The notes under the pieces: generated by a model | What the model was told of the DNA's origin: nothing | Databases searched by the model: none | Seen by the model: only the letters and a program-made list of their open reading frames with translations | Program-made: the position numbers and the translations under genes | Origin: Xanthomonas sacchari | GTDB lineage: Bacteria; Pseudomonadota; Gammaproteobacteria; Xanthomonadales; Xanthomonadaceae | Assembly (NCBI RefSeq): GCF_040529065.1 | Contig: NZ_CP132343.1 | Coordinates: 744,001-808,000 of the forward strand | Direction: 5' to 3' | DNA: 64,000 nt | Shown: in pieces, positions 30,920 through 38,598 of the stretch | How the letters are laid out: each line of letters begins with the position of its first letter | Position numbering within the stretch: the stretch's first letter is position 1

Positions 30920-30950
30920 GGCATGAGTTCCTGTGGTGGTGGAGCGGGGA

Positions 30951-31046
30951 TTGGGGATTGGGGATGTTGGGATTCGGAATCAGTGGCCAGGAAAGGAAAA
31001 CGAGAGAGGCTTGCGAATCCCCAATCCCGATTCCCCAATCCCGGCT
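30951..31046 (-). repeat. GGGATT-type palindromic repeat between ATPase and adaptor genes
   Basis: GGGGATTGGGGATGTTGGG on the left is mirrored by CCCCAATCCCGATTCCCC on the right. It fills most of the 128-base junction and is the only such repeat inside the 14-gene array. Confidence 0.75.
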
Positions 31047-31047
31047 T

Positions 31048-32316
31048 CTAATGCACCGTGACCTGCGGCGCGTCGCCGAACAGATCGCTGCCGGAGACGA
31101 CCACCCGGTCGCCCGGCTGCAGGCCCGAGCGCACTTCGACCTCGCCCAGGCTGGTGACGCCCAGTTCGACCGGGCGACGCACCGCCGAGTCGCCGTCCAT
31201 GACATAGGCGTAGCGGCCGCCGGACTGTTCGACGAACGGGCCGCGCTCGAGCTTGAGCACGTTCTTGCGGGTATCCAGCAGCACCCGCGCGCTCATGCGC
31301 TGGCTCTGGCGCAGGCCCGGCGGCTGCTTGTCGGTGAAGCGGATGCGGGCGTTGACCTCGCCGTTGACCACTTCCGGCGACACCGCCGAAATCGCCCCGG
31401 CGAAGGGTTCGCCGGCACCGCTGGTCAACTGCGCCGGCATGCCGATCGCCAGGTCGCGGGCGAAGCTCTCCGGCACCTTGATCTCCAGTTCGAACTTGGA
31501 CAGATCGACCACGCTCAGCACCGGCGCGTTGGCGGCGACGTTGGTGTGCTGCGACACCTGCACCTGGCCGACCTGGCCGTCGAACGGCGAGCGCAGGGTC
31601 AGCAGGTCGACCTGGCGCTGCACCTCGGCCACCACCGCGCGCTGGCGCTCGGCGAGCAGGCGCTTGTTGCGCGCGTCCAGCGAGGCGCCCTGCGCCTGCA
31701 GGCCGGAATCCTTCTGCGCATGGCTCATCGCGATGTCGGCCTTCTTCAGCGTGTCCTGGGCCTTGGCCAGTTCCACCTGCGGCACCGCGCCGCCTGCGTA
31801 GCCGCGCTGGTAGCGCTCCAGGTCGCGGCTGGCGGCCTGCCGCTCGATCTGCGCCTGGTCGATCAGCTTGCTGGCGTTGGCGCGGGCCAGGCTCGCGTCC
31901 AGGTCGGCGCGGCCGGCCTCCGCTTCCAGGCCGGCCAGGGTGGCCTCTTCCTGCGCCAGCTTGCTGCGCAGTTCCGGGCTGTCGATCTCGGCCAGCTCCT
32001 GGCCCTGCTTGACCACATCGCCGGCGACCACCTTCAGGGTCACCGTGCCGCCGGAGATGGCGTACAGGGTGGGGCTGTTGGCGGCGATCAGGCGTCCGTC
32101 GGCGGAGATGTCGCGGACCAGGTCGCCGCGGGTCACCGTGGCGATGCGCACGCGCTGCGCGTCGAACGAGCGGCTGCCGGCGATCCAGCCGCGCGCGGCG
32201 AAGGCGATGCCCAGCAGCACCAGCGCGGCGATCGCCCCGGGCCACAGCCAGCGGCGCCAGGCGGCGGAGCGGGGGCGGGCGAGAACCTGGTCCTGGGCGG
32301 AGGTGTCACGGATCAT
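31048..32316 (-). CDS. Periplasmic adaptor (HlyD/MacA-like membrane fusion protein), 422 aa
   Basis: One N-terminal membrane helix (WPGAIAALVLLGIAFAA, about residues 29-45) is followed by a barrel-sandwich half (GGTVTLKVVAGDVVKQGQ), a coiled-coil hairpin (about residues 100-220), the returning lipoyl half (LRSPFDGQVGQVQVSQHTNV), a beta-barrel domain and a membrane-proximal domain. It should join the inner-membrane permease complex to an outer-membrane channel. ATG 32316 lies about 24 bases after the predicted sigma-54 start site; the upstream TTG at 32373 precedes the promoter and is rejected. The ribosome-binding site is weak. Confidence 0.92.
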   Translation of the reverse strand: MIRDTSAQDQVLARPRSAAWRRWLWPGAIAALVLLGIAFAARGWIAGSRSFDAQRVRIATVTRGDLVRDISADGRLIAANSPTLYAISGGTVTLKVVAGDVVKQGQELAEIDSPELRSKLAQEEATLAGLEAEAGRADLDASLARANASKLIDQAQIERQAASRDLERYQRGYAGGAVPQVELAKAQDTLKKADIAMSHAQKDSGLQAQGASLDARNKRLLAERQRAVVAEVQRQVDLLTLRSPFDGQVGQVQVSQHTNVAANAPVLSVVDLSKFELEIKVPESFARDLAIGMPAQLTSGAGEPFAGAISAVSPEVVNGEVNARIRFTDKQPPGLRQSQRMSARVLLDTRKNVLKLERGPFVEQSGGRYAYVMDGDSAVRRPVELGVTSLGEVEVRSGLQPGDRVVVSGSDLFGDAPQVTVH

Positions 32317-32350
32317 CGGACGATCGCAGTGGTGAGGATGGGGACTCCAT

Positions 32351-32367
32351 CGCACGATGCGTGCCAA
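32351..32367 (-). promoter_or_regulatory. Sigma-54 (-24/-12) promoter of the permease array
   Basis: The minus strand reads TTGGCACGCATCGTGCG. It matches the consensus YTGGCACG-N4-TTGC at all -24 positions and has the invariant GG and GC exactly ten bases apart; the mismatch is G for the first T of TTGC. The expected start is near 32340. The regulator at 15830-17167 has the GAYTGA loop needed to activate such a promoter. Confidence 0.8.
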
Positions 32368-32402
32368 CTGCAAGCCATTGAATTGTATGGGTGTGGCCGG
32401 CG

Positions 32403-32443
32403 CGGACAGGTGTCCGGGTGTCCGCGGACACGTTCGCGGACAC
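32403..32443. promoter_or_regulatory. Palindromic activator sites (likely NtrC-type UAS)
   Basis: Three overlapping or adjacent copies of CGGACA/TGTCCG occur: CGGACAGGTGTCCG (32403-32416), the perfect 14-bp palindrome GTGTCCGCGGACAC (32418-32431) and CGGACAC (32437-32443). They lie about 63-103 bases upstream of the predicted sigma-54 start, a usual range for enhancer sites. Confidence 0.6.
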
Positions 32444-32513
32444 TAGGGCGTGTCACTAACCCCGAGCCTGCCAGAACCAACGCGGCATCCTCGGGAATGG
32501 GTGACTCGCCCTG

Positions 32514-32529
32514 TGTCCGGTAGCGGACA
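32514..32529. promoter_or_regulatory. Further palindromic site upstream of the sigma-54 promoter
   Basis: TGTCCGGTAGCGGACA has two perfect 6-base arms around GTAG. It repeats the motif seen at 32403-32443 and lies about 175-190 bases upstream of the predicted start. It also lies close to the glmS promoter region (TAGAAT at 32556-32561), so the regulator could influence both directions. Confidence 0.5.
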
Positions 32530-32588
32530 GCGGCGAGACATTCAGCGGACTTGGCTAGAATGGCGGACTTTTCGGGAAGGGCGTGGCT

Positions 32589-34421
32589 ATGTGCGGTATC
32601 GTCGGTGCGATCGCGGATCGCGATGTGGTTCCGGTCCTGATCGAAGGCCTGAAACGCCTGGAATACCGCGGTTATGACTCGGCCGGCATCGCCGCCATCG
32701 CCGACGGACAGGTGCGCCGCGTGCGCCGCACCGGCCGCGTGGCGGAGACCGAAAGCGCCGCGCAGGCCGAGGGACTGCACGCGCCGCTGGGCATCGGCCA
32801 CACCCGCTGGGCCACGCACGGCGGCGTCACCGAGGCCAATGCGCACCCGCACGTCAGCCACGGCGACCTGGCCCTGGTCCACAACGGCATCATCGAGAAC
32901 CACGAACAGCAGCGCGAGCGCCTGACCGCGCTCGGCTACGTGTTCGAATCGCAGACCGATACCGAGGTCATCGCCCACCTGATCCACCACTACATCGAGC
33001 AGGGTCGCGACCTGCTCGGCGCGCTGCAGGCGGCGGTGAAGGAACTGACCGGCGCCTATGCCGTGGCCGCGGTCAGCAAGTTGCGCCCGGATCTGCTGGT
33101 GTGCGCGCGCATGGGCTGCCCGCTGCTGATCGGCCTGGGCGAGGGCGAGAACTTCATCGCCTCCGACGTCTCGGCGGTGATCCAGGCCACGCGCCGGGTG
33201 ATCTTCCTGGAAGAAGGCGATACCGCCGAACTGCGCCGCGACGGCGTGCAGGTGTACGACGCGCAGGACCAGCCGGTGCAGCGCGAGCCGCACGTCTCCG
33301 ACGTGTCGCTGGCGTCGCTGGAACTGGGCCCGTATCGCCACTTCATGCAGAAGGAGATCCACGAGCAGCCGCGCGCGCTGGCCGACACCCTGGAGGCGCT
33401 GTTCGACGCTGGCGGCTTCGACACCGCGCTGTTCGGCAGCAAGGCCGAGGCGCTGCTGGCCGATGTGGACGCCGTGCAGATCCTGGCCTGCGGCACCAGT
33501 TACTACGCCGGCCTGACCGCGCGCTACTGGATCGAAGGCATCGCCGGGCTGCCGTGCAGCGTGGAGATCGCCAGCGAGTACCGCTACCGCGATGCCTGCG
33601 CCAACCCGCGGCAGTTGATCGTGACCATCTCCCAGTCCGGCGAAACCCTGGACACGATGGAGGCGCTCAAGTACGCCAAGTCACTGGGCCATGCCAAGAC
33701 CCTGTCGATCTGCAACGTGCCCGAGAGCGCGATCCCGCGCGCCAGCGCGATGGTGCTCTACACCCGCGCCGGCGCCGAGGTCGGCGTGGCCTCGACCAAA
33801 GCCTTCACCACTCAGTTGGCGGCCCTGTTCCAGCTCACCTGCGTGCTGGCCAAGCGCCGCGGGCGGCTGAGCGCCGAGCAGGAGGCCGAGTACCTGGAGC
33901 AACTGCGCTACCTGCCCGGCAGCGTGCAGCACGTGCTCAACCTGGAACCGCAGATCGCGGTGTGGGCCGAGCGCTTCGCCGACAAGCACAACGCGCTGTT
34001 CCTGGGCCGCGGCCTGCATTACCCGATCGCCCTGGAAGGCGCGCTCAAGCTCAAGGAAATCACCTACATCCACGCCGAGGGCTACCCGGCCGGCGAACTC
34101 AAGCACGGCCCGCTGGCGCTGGTCGACGCCAACATGCCGGTGGTGGTGATCGCGCCCAACGACACCCTGCTGGAGAAGGTGAAGTCGAATATGCAGGAAG
34201 TGCGCGCGCGCGGCGGCGAGCTGTTCGTGTTCGCCGACCAGGACAGCAACTTCAACGAATCCGAAGGCGTGCACGTGATCCGCACGCCGCGCCACGCCGG
34301 CGTGCTCAGCCCGGTGCTGCACACCGTGCCGGTGCAGTTGCTCGCCTACCACACCGCACTGGCGCGCGGCACCGACGTGGACAAGCCGCGCAACCTGGCC
34401 AAGTCGGTGACGGTGGAGTAA
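32589..34421 (+). CDS. glmS: Glutamine-fructose-6-phosphate aminotransferase (isomerizing)
   Basis: This 610-residue enzyme makes glucosamine-6-phosphate, the entry to amino-sugar synthesis. It starts MCGIVGAI, and the cysteine after the cleaved Met is the glutaminase nucleophile. ATG 32589 is therefore right, not the GTG six bases upstream; GGGAAGGG is a good ribosome-binding site 8 bases before it. The two SIS domains of the isomerase half carry ACGTSYYAG and SQSGETLDT, and the C-terminus ends [12 protein letters not shown], as in E. coli. No glmS ribozyme signature is seen. Confidence 0.98.
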   Translation: MCGIVGAIADRDVVPVLIEGLKRLEYRGYDSAGIAAIADGQVRRVRRTGRVAETESAAQAEGLHAPLGIGHTRWATHGGVTEANAHPHVSHGDLALVHNGIIENHEQQRERLTALGYVFESQTDTEVIAHLIHHYIEQGRDLLGALQAAVKELTGAYAVAAVSKLRPDLLVCARMGCPLLIGLGEGENFIASDVSAVIQATRRVIFLEEGDTAELRRDGVQVYDAQDQPVQREPHVSDVSLASLELGPYRHFMQKEIHEQPRALADTLEALFDAGGFDTALFGSKAEALLADVDAVQILACGTSYYAGLTARYWIEGIAGLPCSVEIASEYRYRDACANPRQLIVTISQSGETLDTMEALKYAKSLGHAKTLSICNVPESAIPRASAMVLYTRAGAEVGVASTKAFTTQLAALFQLTCVLAKRRGRLSAEQEAEYLEQLRYLPGSVQHVLNLEPQIAVWAERFADKHNALFLGRGLHYPIALEGALKLKEITYIHAEGYPAGELKHGPLALVDANMPVVVIAPNDTLLEKVKSNMQEVRARGGELFVFADQDSNFNESEGVHVIRTPRHAGVLSPVLHTVPVQLLAYHTALARGTDVDKPRNLAKSVTVE

Positions 34422-34514
34422 GCGCGCCCGGGCGCGTTCGGCATGCCGGCAATGCGCAGGCAAAGTGCCGTGGTGGCGATTCCGCCGCGGCGCCGCCCGG
34501 GCTGCCGCTGAGCG

Positions 34515-35645
34515 CTAGGCGGCGATGCCGTTGAAGAAATCGACCAGGCTCTGCGGCGCGGTATCGTCGAAGAACAGGGCGAGGTTGCGCTGCGATTCGC
34601 GGGCGAACGGCGCGCTGCGCGCGAACAGCGCGGCTTCGTACATGGCCAGCGCGGCGTCGATCGCGCCGGGATGCGCGGCGATGGCCTTGCCCAGCTCGGC
34701 CCCATCGTAGAGCGCGAGATTGGCGCCTTCGCCGGCGAACGGCGACATCAGGTGCGCCGCATCGCCGAGCAGGGTCACGCCGGGGACGTGTTCCCAGCGA
34801 TGGTCGACCGGCAAGGCGTGGATCGGACGCAACACTGGCGGTGTGTCGCTGGCGGTGATCAACGCGGTCAGTGCCGGCGCCCAATCGGCGAACTCCGCGG
34901 CGATGCGCGCCATCGCGCTCGCCGGCACCGCAACGTCGATGCCGTCGAACCATGCCTCCGGCCTGACCAGCGCCACATAGGCCTGCAACATGCCGTCGGC
35001 ATGGCGGTGCGCGAGCACGCCCTTGCCCGGGGCGACCGCCATCAGCGTGCCACCGCCGACCAGGTGTGCGCTGGCCGGATGCCGGGTGTCGGCGTGCAGC
35101 AGGCAGGTCTCGACGAAGGTGGTGCCGCTGTAGGCGGGCATCGCAGCGGACAGCAAGGGCCGTACCTTCGACCAGGCGCCGTCGGCACCGACCAGCAGGT
35201 CGGTGGTGACCGTGGCGCCATTGCCGAAGCGCAGCAGATGCCGCCCCTCGCCGAGCGGTGACACCCCGGCGAGCTTGTGGCCCCAGCGCACCGCGCCGGC
35301 GGGAAGCGCATCGAGAAGAAGGCGGCGCAGTTGCCCGCGATCCACCTCCGGCCGGCTGCCAGCGCCGATGTCCGGCCGCTCCACCAGCAGCGTCCCGTGC
35401 GCGTCGACGACCCGCTTCGCATCCGCACCGGGCAGCACCAGCGCGCGGAACTGCGCGTACAGCCCGGCGTCCTTGAGCGCCAGTTGGCCGTTGTATTCGT
35501 GGATGTCGAGCAGGCCGCCTTGCGGGCGCGCCTCGGCCGATGCCTCGGCTTCGTAGAGCGTTGCGGCGATGCCGTGGAGGTGCAGCACGCGGGCAAGCGC
35601 GAGCCCGCCCAGTCCGGCGCCGATGATCGCGATGGGAGTGTGCAT
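34515..35645 (-). CDS. TetX-like FAD-dependent monooxygenase, 376 aa
   Basis: A single-component flavoprotein hydroxylase. The FAD-binding Rossmann motif is at residues 5-25 (IAIIGAGLGGLALARVL), the DG motif at GADGAWSKVR and the GD motif at LLGDAAHLMSPFAGEGANLAL. The segments GGLLDIHEYNGQLALKDAG and PEVDRGQLRRLLLDAL resemble the corresponding parts of the tetracycline-inactivating TetX family, and the length is close to TetX (388). Whether it acts on tetracyclines or another aromatic compound is unknown. ATG 35645 starts at the Rossmann fold; longer frames run through the operators. It is divergent from a TetR gene. Confidence 0.85.
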   Translation of the reverse strand: MHTPIAIIGAGLGGLALARVLHLHGIAATLYEAEASAEARPQGGLLDIHEYNGQLALKDAGLYAQFRALVLPGADAKRVVDAHGTLLVERPDIGAGSRPEVDRGQLRRLLLDALPAGAVRWGHKLAGVSPLGEGRHLLRFGNGATVTTDLLVGADGAWSKVRPLLSAAMPAYSGTTFVETCLLHADTRHPASAHLVGGGTLMAVAPGKGVLAHRHADGMLQAYVALVRPEAWFDGIDVAVPASAMARIAAEFADWAPALTALITASDTPPVLRPIHALPVDHRWEHVPGVTLLGDAAHLMSPFAGEGANLALYDGAELGKAIAAHPGAIDAALAMYEAALFARSAPFARESQRNLALFFDDTAPQSLVDFFNGIAA

Positions 35646-35696
35646 CCGGGACCTCGAGGGAGTGGCACGCGCAGCGAAGACCGCGGCGCGGGCGGA

Positions 35697-35733
35697 ATGG
35701 AATGTCGTTCCATTATCTTGGAATGGCGTTCCA
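35697..35733. promoter_or_regulatory. Tandem operators between TetX-like and TetR genes
   Basis: Two copies of TGGAA-N5-TTCCA occur: ATGGAATGTCGTTCCAT (35697-35713) and TGGAATGGCGTTCCA (35719-35733). Their centres are 21 bp apart, two helical turns, on the same DNA face. Position between divergent genes and symmetry fit the TetR-family binding site. Confidence 0.8.
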
Positions 35734-35751
35734 TCCGTGTCAAGATCGGCT

Positions 35752-36468
35752 ATGGCCAAGACACGCCCCAGCCCGTCACGCCGCGATGCCGCGTTGTCGC
35801 GCGAGCAGATCGTCGACGCGGCGATCGCCCTGCTCGATCGCGACGGCGAAGCCGGCCTGACCTTCCGCGCGCTGTCCGAACGGCTCGCCACCGGACCGGG
35901 CGCCCTCTACGGACATATCGCCGACAAGCGCGATCTGCTGACCGCCGCCTGCGACGCGGTGATTGCGCGCAGCCTGCCGGCACCGCCGGCAGGCGCCACG
36001 CCGCAGGCCGCCATCCGCGCGCTGGCCCTGGCCATGTTCGACGCGATCAATGCGCATCCCTGGATCGGGTCGGCGCTGTGGCAGGCGCCGGGACAGTTGC
36101 CGATCGTGCGCATCATTGAAGGCCTCGGCCAGCCGCTGCGTGTGCTCGGTGTGGCCGACACCGCGCAGTGGGCGGCGGTGTCCGCCCTGCTCAACTACCT
36201 GCTCGGCGTGAGCGGGCAGAACGCGGCCAACACGCAGTTGGCGCTGACCCAGGGGCTCGTCCGCAGCGAGGCCCTGGATGCGATGGCGGGCACGTGGTCG
36301 CGGCTCGATCCGGTCGCCTATCCGTTCGTGCGCAGCATGGCCGGCGCGCTGCGCACGCACGACGACCGTCTGGATTTCGTCGCCGGGATCGACCTGATCC
36401 TCGCCGGCATCCTGGCGCAGGGCGCTGCGCCGGCGCCCGGCGACGTCCGCAAGCGCCGCAGGTCCTGA
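35752..36468 (+). CDS. TetR-family transcriptional repressor, 238 aa
   Basis: The N-terminal helix-turn-helix is at about residues 17-60 (SREQIVDAAIALLDRDGEAG, RALSERLATGPGALYGHIADK). It is followed by a TetR_C-like ligand domain with a long helical bundle. Start ATG 35752 lies 18 bases downstream of the second operator, so the protein should repress both itself and the divergent TetX-like gene. The inducing ligand may be the substrate of that enzyme. Confidence 0.88.
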   Translation: MAKTRPSPSRRDAALSREQIVDAAIALLDRDGEAGLTFRALSERLATGPGALYGHIADKRDLLTAACDAVIARSLPAPPAGATPQAAIRALALAMFDAINAHPWIGSALWQAPGQLPIVRIIEGLGQPLRVLGVADTAQWAAVSALLNYLLGVSGQNAANTQLALTQGLVRSEALDAMAGTWSRLDPVAYPFVRSMAGALRTHDDRLDFVAGIDLILAGILAQGAAPAPGDVRKRRRS

Positions 36469-36641
36469 ACGATCCGGGCACCGAGCGCTGCGCGAGGTGG
36501 TACCTAGTGCGCAGCTGCGAGCGCCGCATGACGCCGCTGGTCACCACGCGAACGCTGGCACTTGTGCGTGGACATTGCCAGCAGTGTGGCGCGGGTTATG
36601 CATAAGCTTCCTGCGAGGGTTCCCACCACGCAGGAGGACGC

Positions 36642-37115
36642 ATGTACGAGTCTTTCAGACAGGGGGCGCCGGCCGAGCTGTGGCAGGCGCTGGTGCACGA
36701 GGCCGGGCAGCGCCTGGGCCGGCCGCTGGACGAATCGCGCGAGCACTATCTGGTGTTCGTGCTGCTGCGCTACCAGCGCGACGCGCAGTTGCTGGCGCGC
36801 ATCCAGGCGCTGGCGTGGCTGCATGCGCAGGAGCAGGTGGGGCGTGCACGTGCCGACGCCTTGCGTGAGGTCGGCGACGGCTGCCTGCTGATCGCCGGGC
36901 TGTTCCCCGGCGTGGCGGCACGGCGTCGGGTCAGCGTGGACTACTTCATCGACCTGGGCCGCGGCGCCTACGCCGAAGTCGCCGAAACCCGCGACAGCGA
37001 CGCCAGCCTGTTCGGGCAACTCGCGCGCAGCTATCGCGAGCTGGTCCGCACCCTGGGCGCGCTGCGTCCGCCACGGCACGACGTGGAGGCATTGCAGGCG
37101 GCGCTGCACGCGTAA
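36642..37115 (+). CDS. Conserved hypothetical protein, 157 aa
   Basis: I do not recognise a named family. It is a soluble, helical, acidic-to-neutral protein with no signal peptide or membrane segment. The ribosome-binding site CAGGAGGACGC directly before ATG 36642 is strong. A possible promoter, TTGCCA (36575-36580) and TATGCA (36597-36602), lies upstream with 16-base spacing. The remainder of 36469-36641 shows nothing else. Confidence 0.7.
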   Translation: MYESFRQGAPAELWQALVHEAGQRLGRPLDESREHYLVFVLLRYQRDAQLLARIQALAWLHAQEQVGRARADALREVGDGCLLIAGLFPGVAARRRVSVDYFIDLGRGAYAEVAETRDSDASLFGQLARSYRELVRTLGALRPPRHDVEALQAALHA

Positions 37116-37190
37116 GTGGTGAAAAAGCACGTCGAACGCCCGTCGCCGTCGGTGCCTGATGCGCTGTGCCGCGGCGCGGTTCCGCATCTC

Positions 37191-37256
37191 GTAGGAGCGG
37201 CTTCAGCCGCGACGGGCATTCCCGGGAACGCCCGTCGCGGCTGAAGCCGCTCCTAC
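37191..37256. repeat. GTAGGAGCGGCTTCAGCC-type hairpin, complete copy
   Basis: GTAGGAGCGGCTTCAGCCGC at 37191-37210 is the start of one 26-base arm, which pairs with its exact complement ending TCCTAC at 37256 around a CCCGGG-containing loop. It is the best-preserved copy in the window. It lies in the 37116-37398 gap, which holds nothing else recognisable. Confidence 0.85.
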
Positions 37257-37398
37257 GGACGCACGGCCGCTTGCGGTGTCTGCCGTGCGTGCACCTGGCG
37301 CGAGACGCGCATCGTCTGGTGGCGATGCCGCGTGTCGCTCCGGGGGGGCGTCCTTGCGCCGCTGTACGCCGCACGTCCGCAGCTCGACACCAGAACCG

Positions 37399-38598
37399 TC
37401 AGAACCAGAACCGCAGGCCGGCGACCCAGCGCGTCTCGCGCACCGCCTCGCCGTCGCCACGGCGCAGGTCGGCGGTGTCGCCGAAGTGGCGGACGTGGTC
37501 CACGCCGATGTACGGCGCGAACCGCCGCGTGATCTCGTAACGCAGGCGCAGCCCGCCCTCCACGGTGGCCAGGCCGTTGCCGGTGCGGTGCGCCGGATCG
37601 TCGCGCGCGACCAGTTCCGCCTCCAGCCGTGGCTGCAGGATGAGGCGATTGGTCAGCAGCACGTCGTACTCGCCTTCCAGGTGCAGGCTGGCATGGCCAC
37701 CTGCGCCGACGTACAGCATGGCCGAGACCTCGAACTTGTACGGCGCCATGCCCTGCACGCCGAACGCGGCAGAGGTCCGCGCGCTGCCCGGCGCGAACGC
37801 CTGCCTGCCGCCGATCAGCACGTCCCACCACGGCGAGATCGCGCGGCCGTAGGCCAGTTCCAGCGAGGACGCCGTGGTGCGGCCGCCCTCGCGTTCGCCG
37901 TCGCTGCGCAGCCATAGCCGGTCGATGTCGCCGCCGTACCAGCCGCGCGCCTCCCAGGCCTGGCCGCTGCCGTGGGCATTGTTCCAGCCCTCCAGGCGAT
38001 CGACCAGCAGGTAGCCGGTGCGCGCCGCGCCGTGCGCCATGCCGTGGTCGCGCAGCACCGGGAACGCCGCCGCCCGGTCGGCGGCGGTGATCGGCGGGAT
38101 CGGCTCGCGCGGCAGCGACGTGTCGGCGCTCGCGGGACAGTGGCACGCTGTCGCTGTCGCTGTCGGTTCGGGCGCCGACGGCGTCGCATGGTCCATACGG
38201 TCGTGATGCATGCCGTCGTGTGCGGAGTGCGAATGCTCGACCTGCGACGCCGGCGCCGCCGCGTGGTCCATCGTGGCGTGGTCCATGTGCTCGTGCGACA
38301 TGGCGTCGGCGTGCTCTGCCGTGGTCTGCGTGGCAGGCGCGGCGTGCATGGCCGGCGCGTGTGCGGCATGCCCCATGGCTGCGTGGTCCATGGCGCCCTG
38401 CATCGCCGTGCCGGGCTGCGCTGCTGTCGCGTCCGCGATGGGCATGCTGGCAGCGGATGCCGGGCAGGCGCAGGGCGCGGCAGGGCGATCGGCGTCGCTG
38501 TCGGCCGCGTGGACATGCTGTGCCTGCGCCACGGCGTGCGCCAACAACAGCGCCATGCCGGTCGCCTGGGCGAGCGGAGCGAGACGGAAGCGGCTCAT
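37399..38598 (-). CDS. copB: Copper resistance protein B (outer membrane)
   Basis: 399 residues with an N-terminal signal peptide (ATGMALLLAHAVAQAQ). A long low-complexity segment (about residues 30-155) is rich in His and Met (HEHMDHATMDH, HDGMHHDRMDH) for copper binding. The C-terminal part is a beta-barrel (RTGYLLVDRLEGWNNAHGSG through VAGLRFWF), ending in Phe. The start codon overlaps the copA stop by four bases. A longer in-frame start exists within copA and is not used here. Confidence 0.93.
   Translation of the reverse strand: MSRFRLAPLAQATGMALLLAHAVAQAQHVHAADSDADRPAAPCACPASAASMPIADATAAQPGTAMQGAMDHAAMGHAAHAPAMHAAPATQTTAEHADAMSHEHMDHATMDHAAAPASQVEHSHSAHDGMHHDRMDHATPSAPEPTATATACHCPASADTSLPREPIPPITAADRAAAFPVLRDHGMAHGAARTGYLLVDRLEGWNNAHGSGQAWEARGWYGGDIDRLWLRSDGEREGGRTTASSLELAYGRAISPWWDVLIGGRQAFAPGSARTSAAFGVQGMAPYKFEVSAMLYVGAGGHASLHLEGEYDVLLTNRLILQPRLEAELVARDDPAHRTGNGLATVEGGLRLRYEITRRFAPYIGVDHVRHFGDTADLRRGDGEAVRETRWVAGLRFWF

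Noticed and set aside
32316-32373. An extended start (TTG 32373) for the adaptor gene
   Set aside because: The sigma-54 promoter would lie inside the coding region, and the extra residues have no family similarity.
32583-32588. GTG start for glmS six bases upstream
   Set aside because: The N-terminal Cys must follow the initiator Met for glutaminase activity, so ATG 32589 is needed; GTG would be too close to the ribosome-binding site.
34422-34514. Tn7 insertion downstream of glmS
   Set aside because: The attachment site region is a common target, but no Tn7 ends, tns genes or target duplication are visible.
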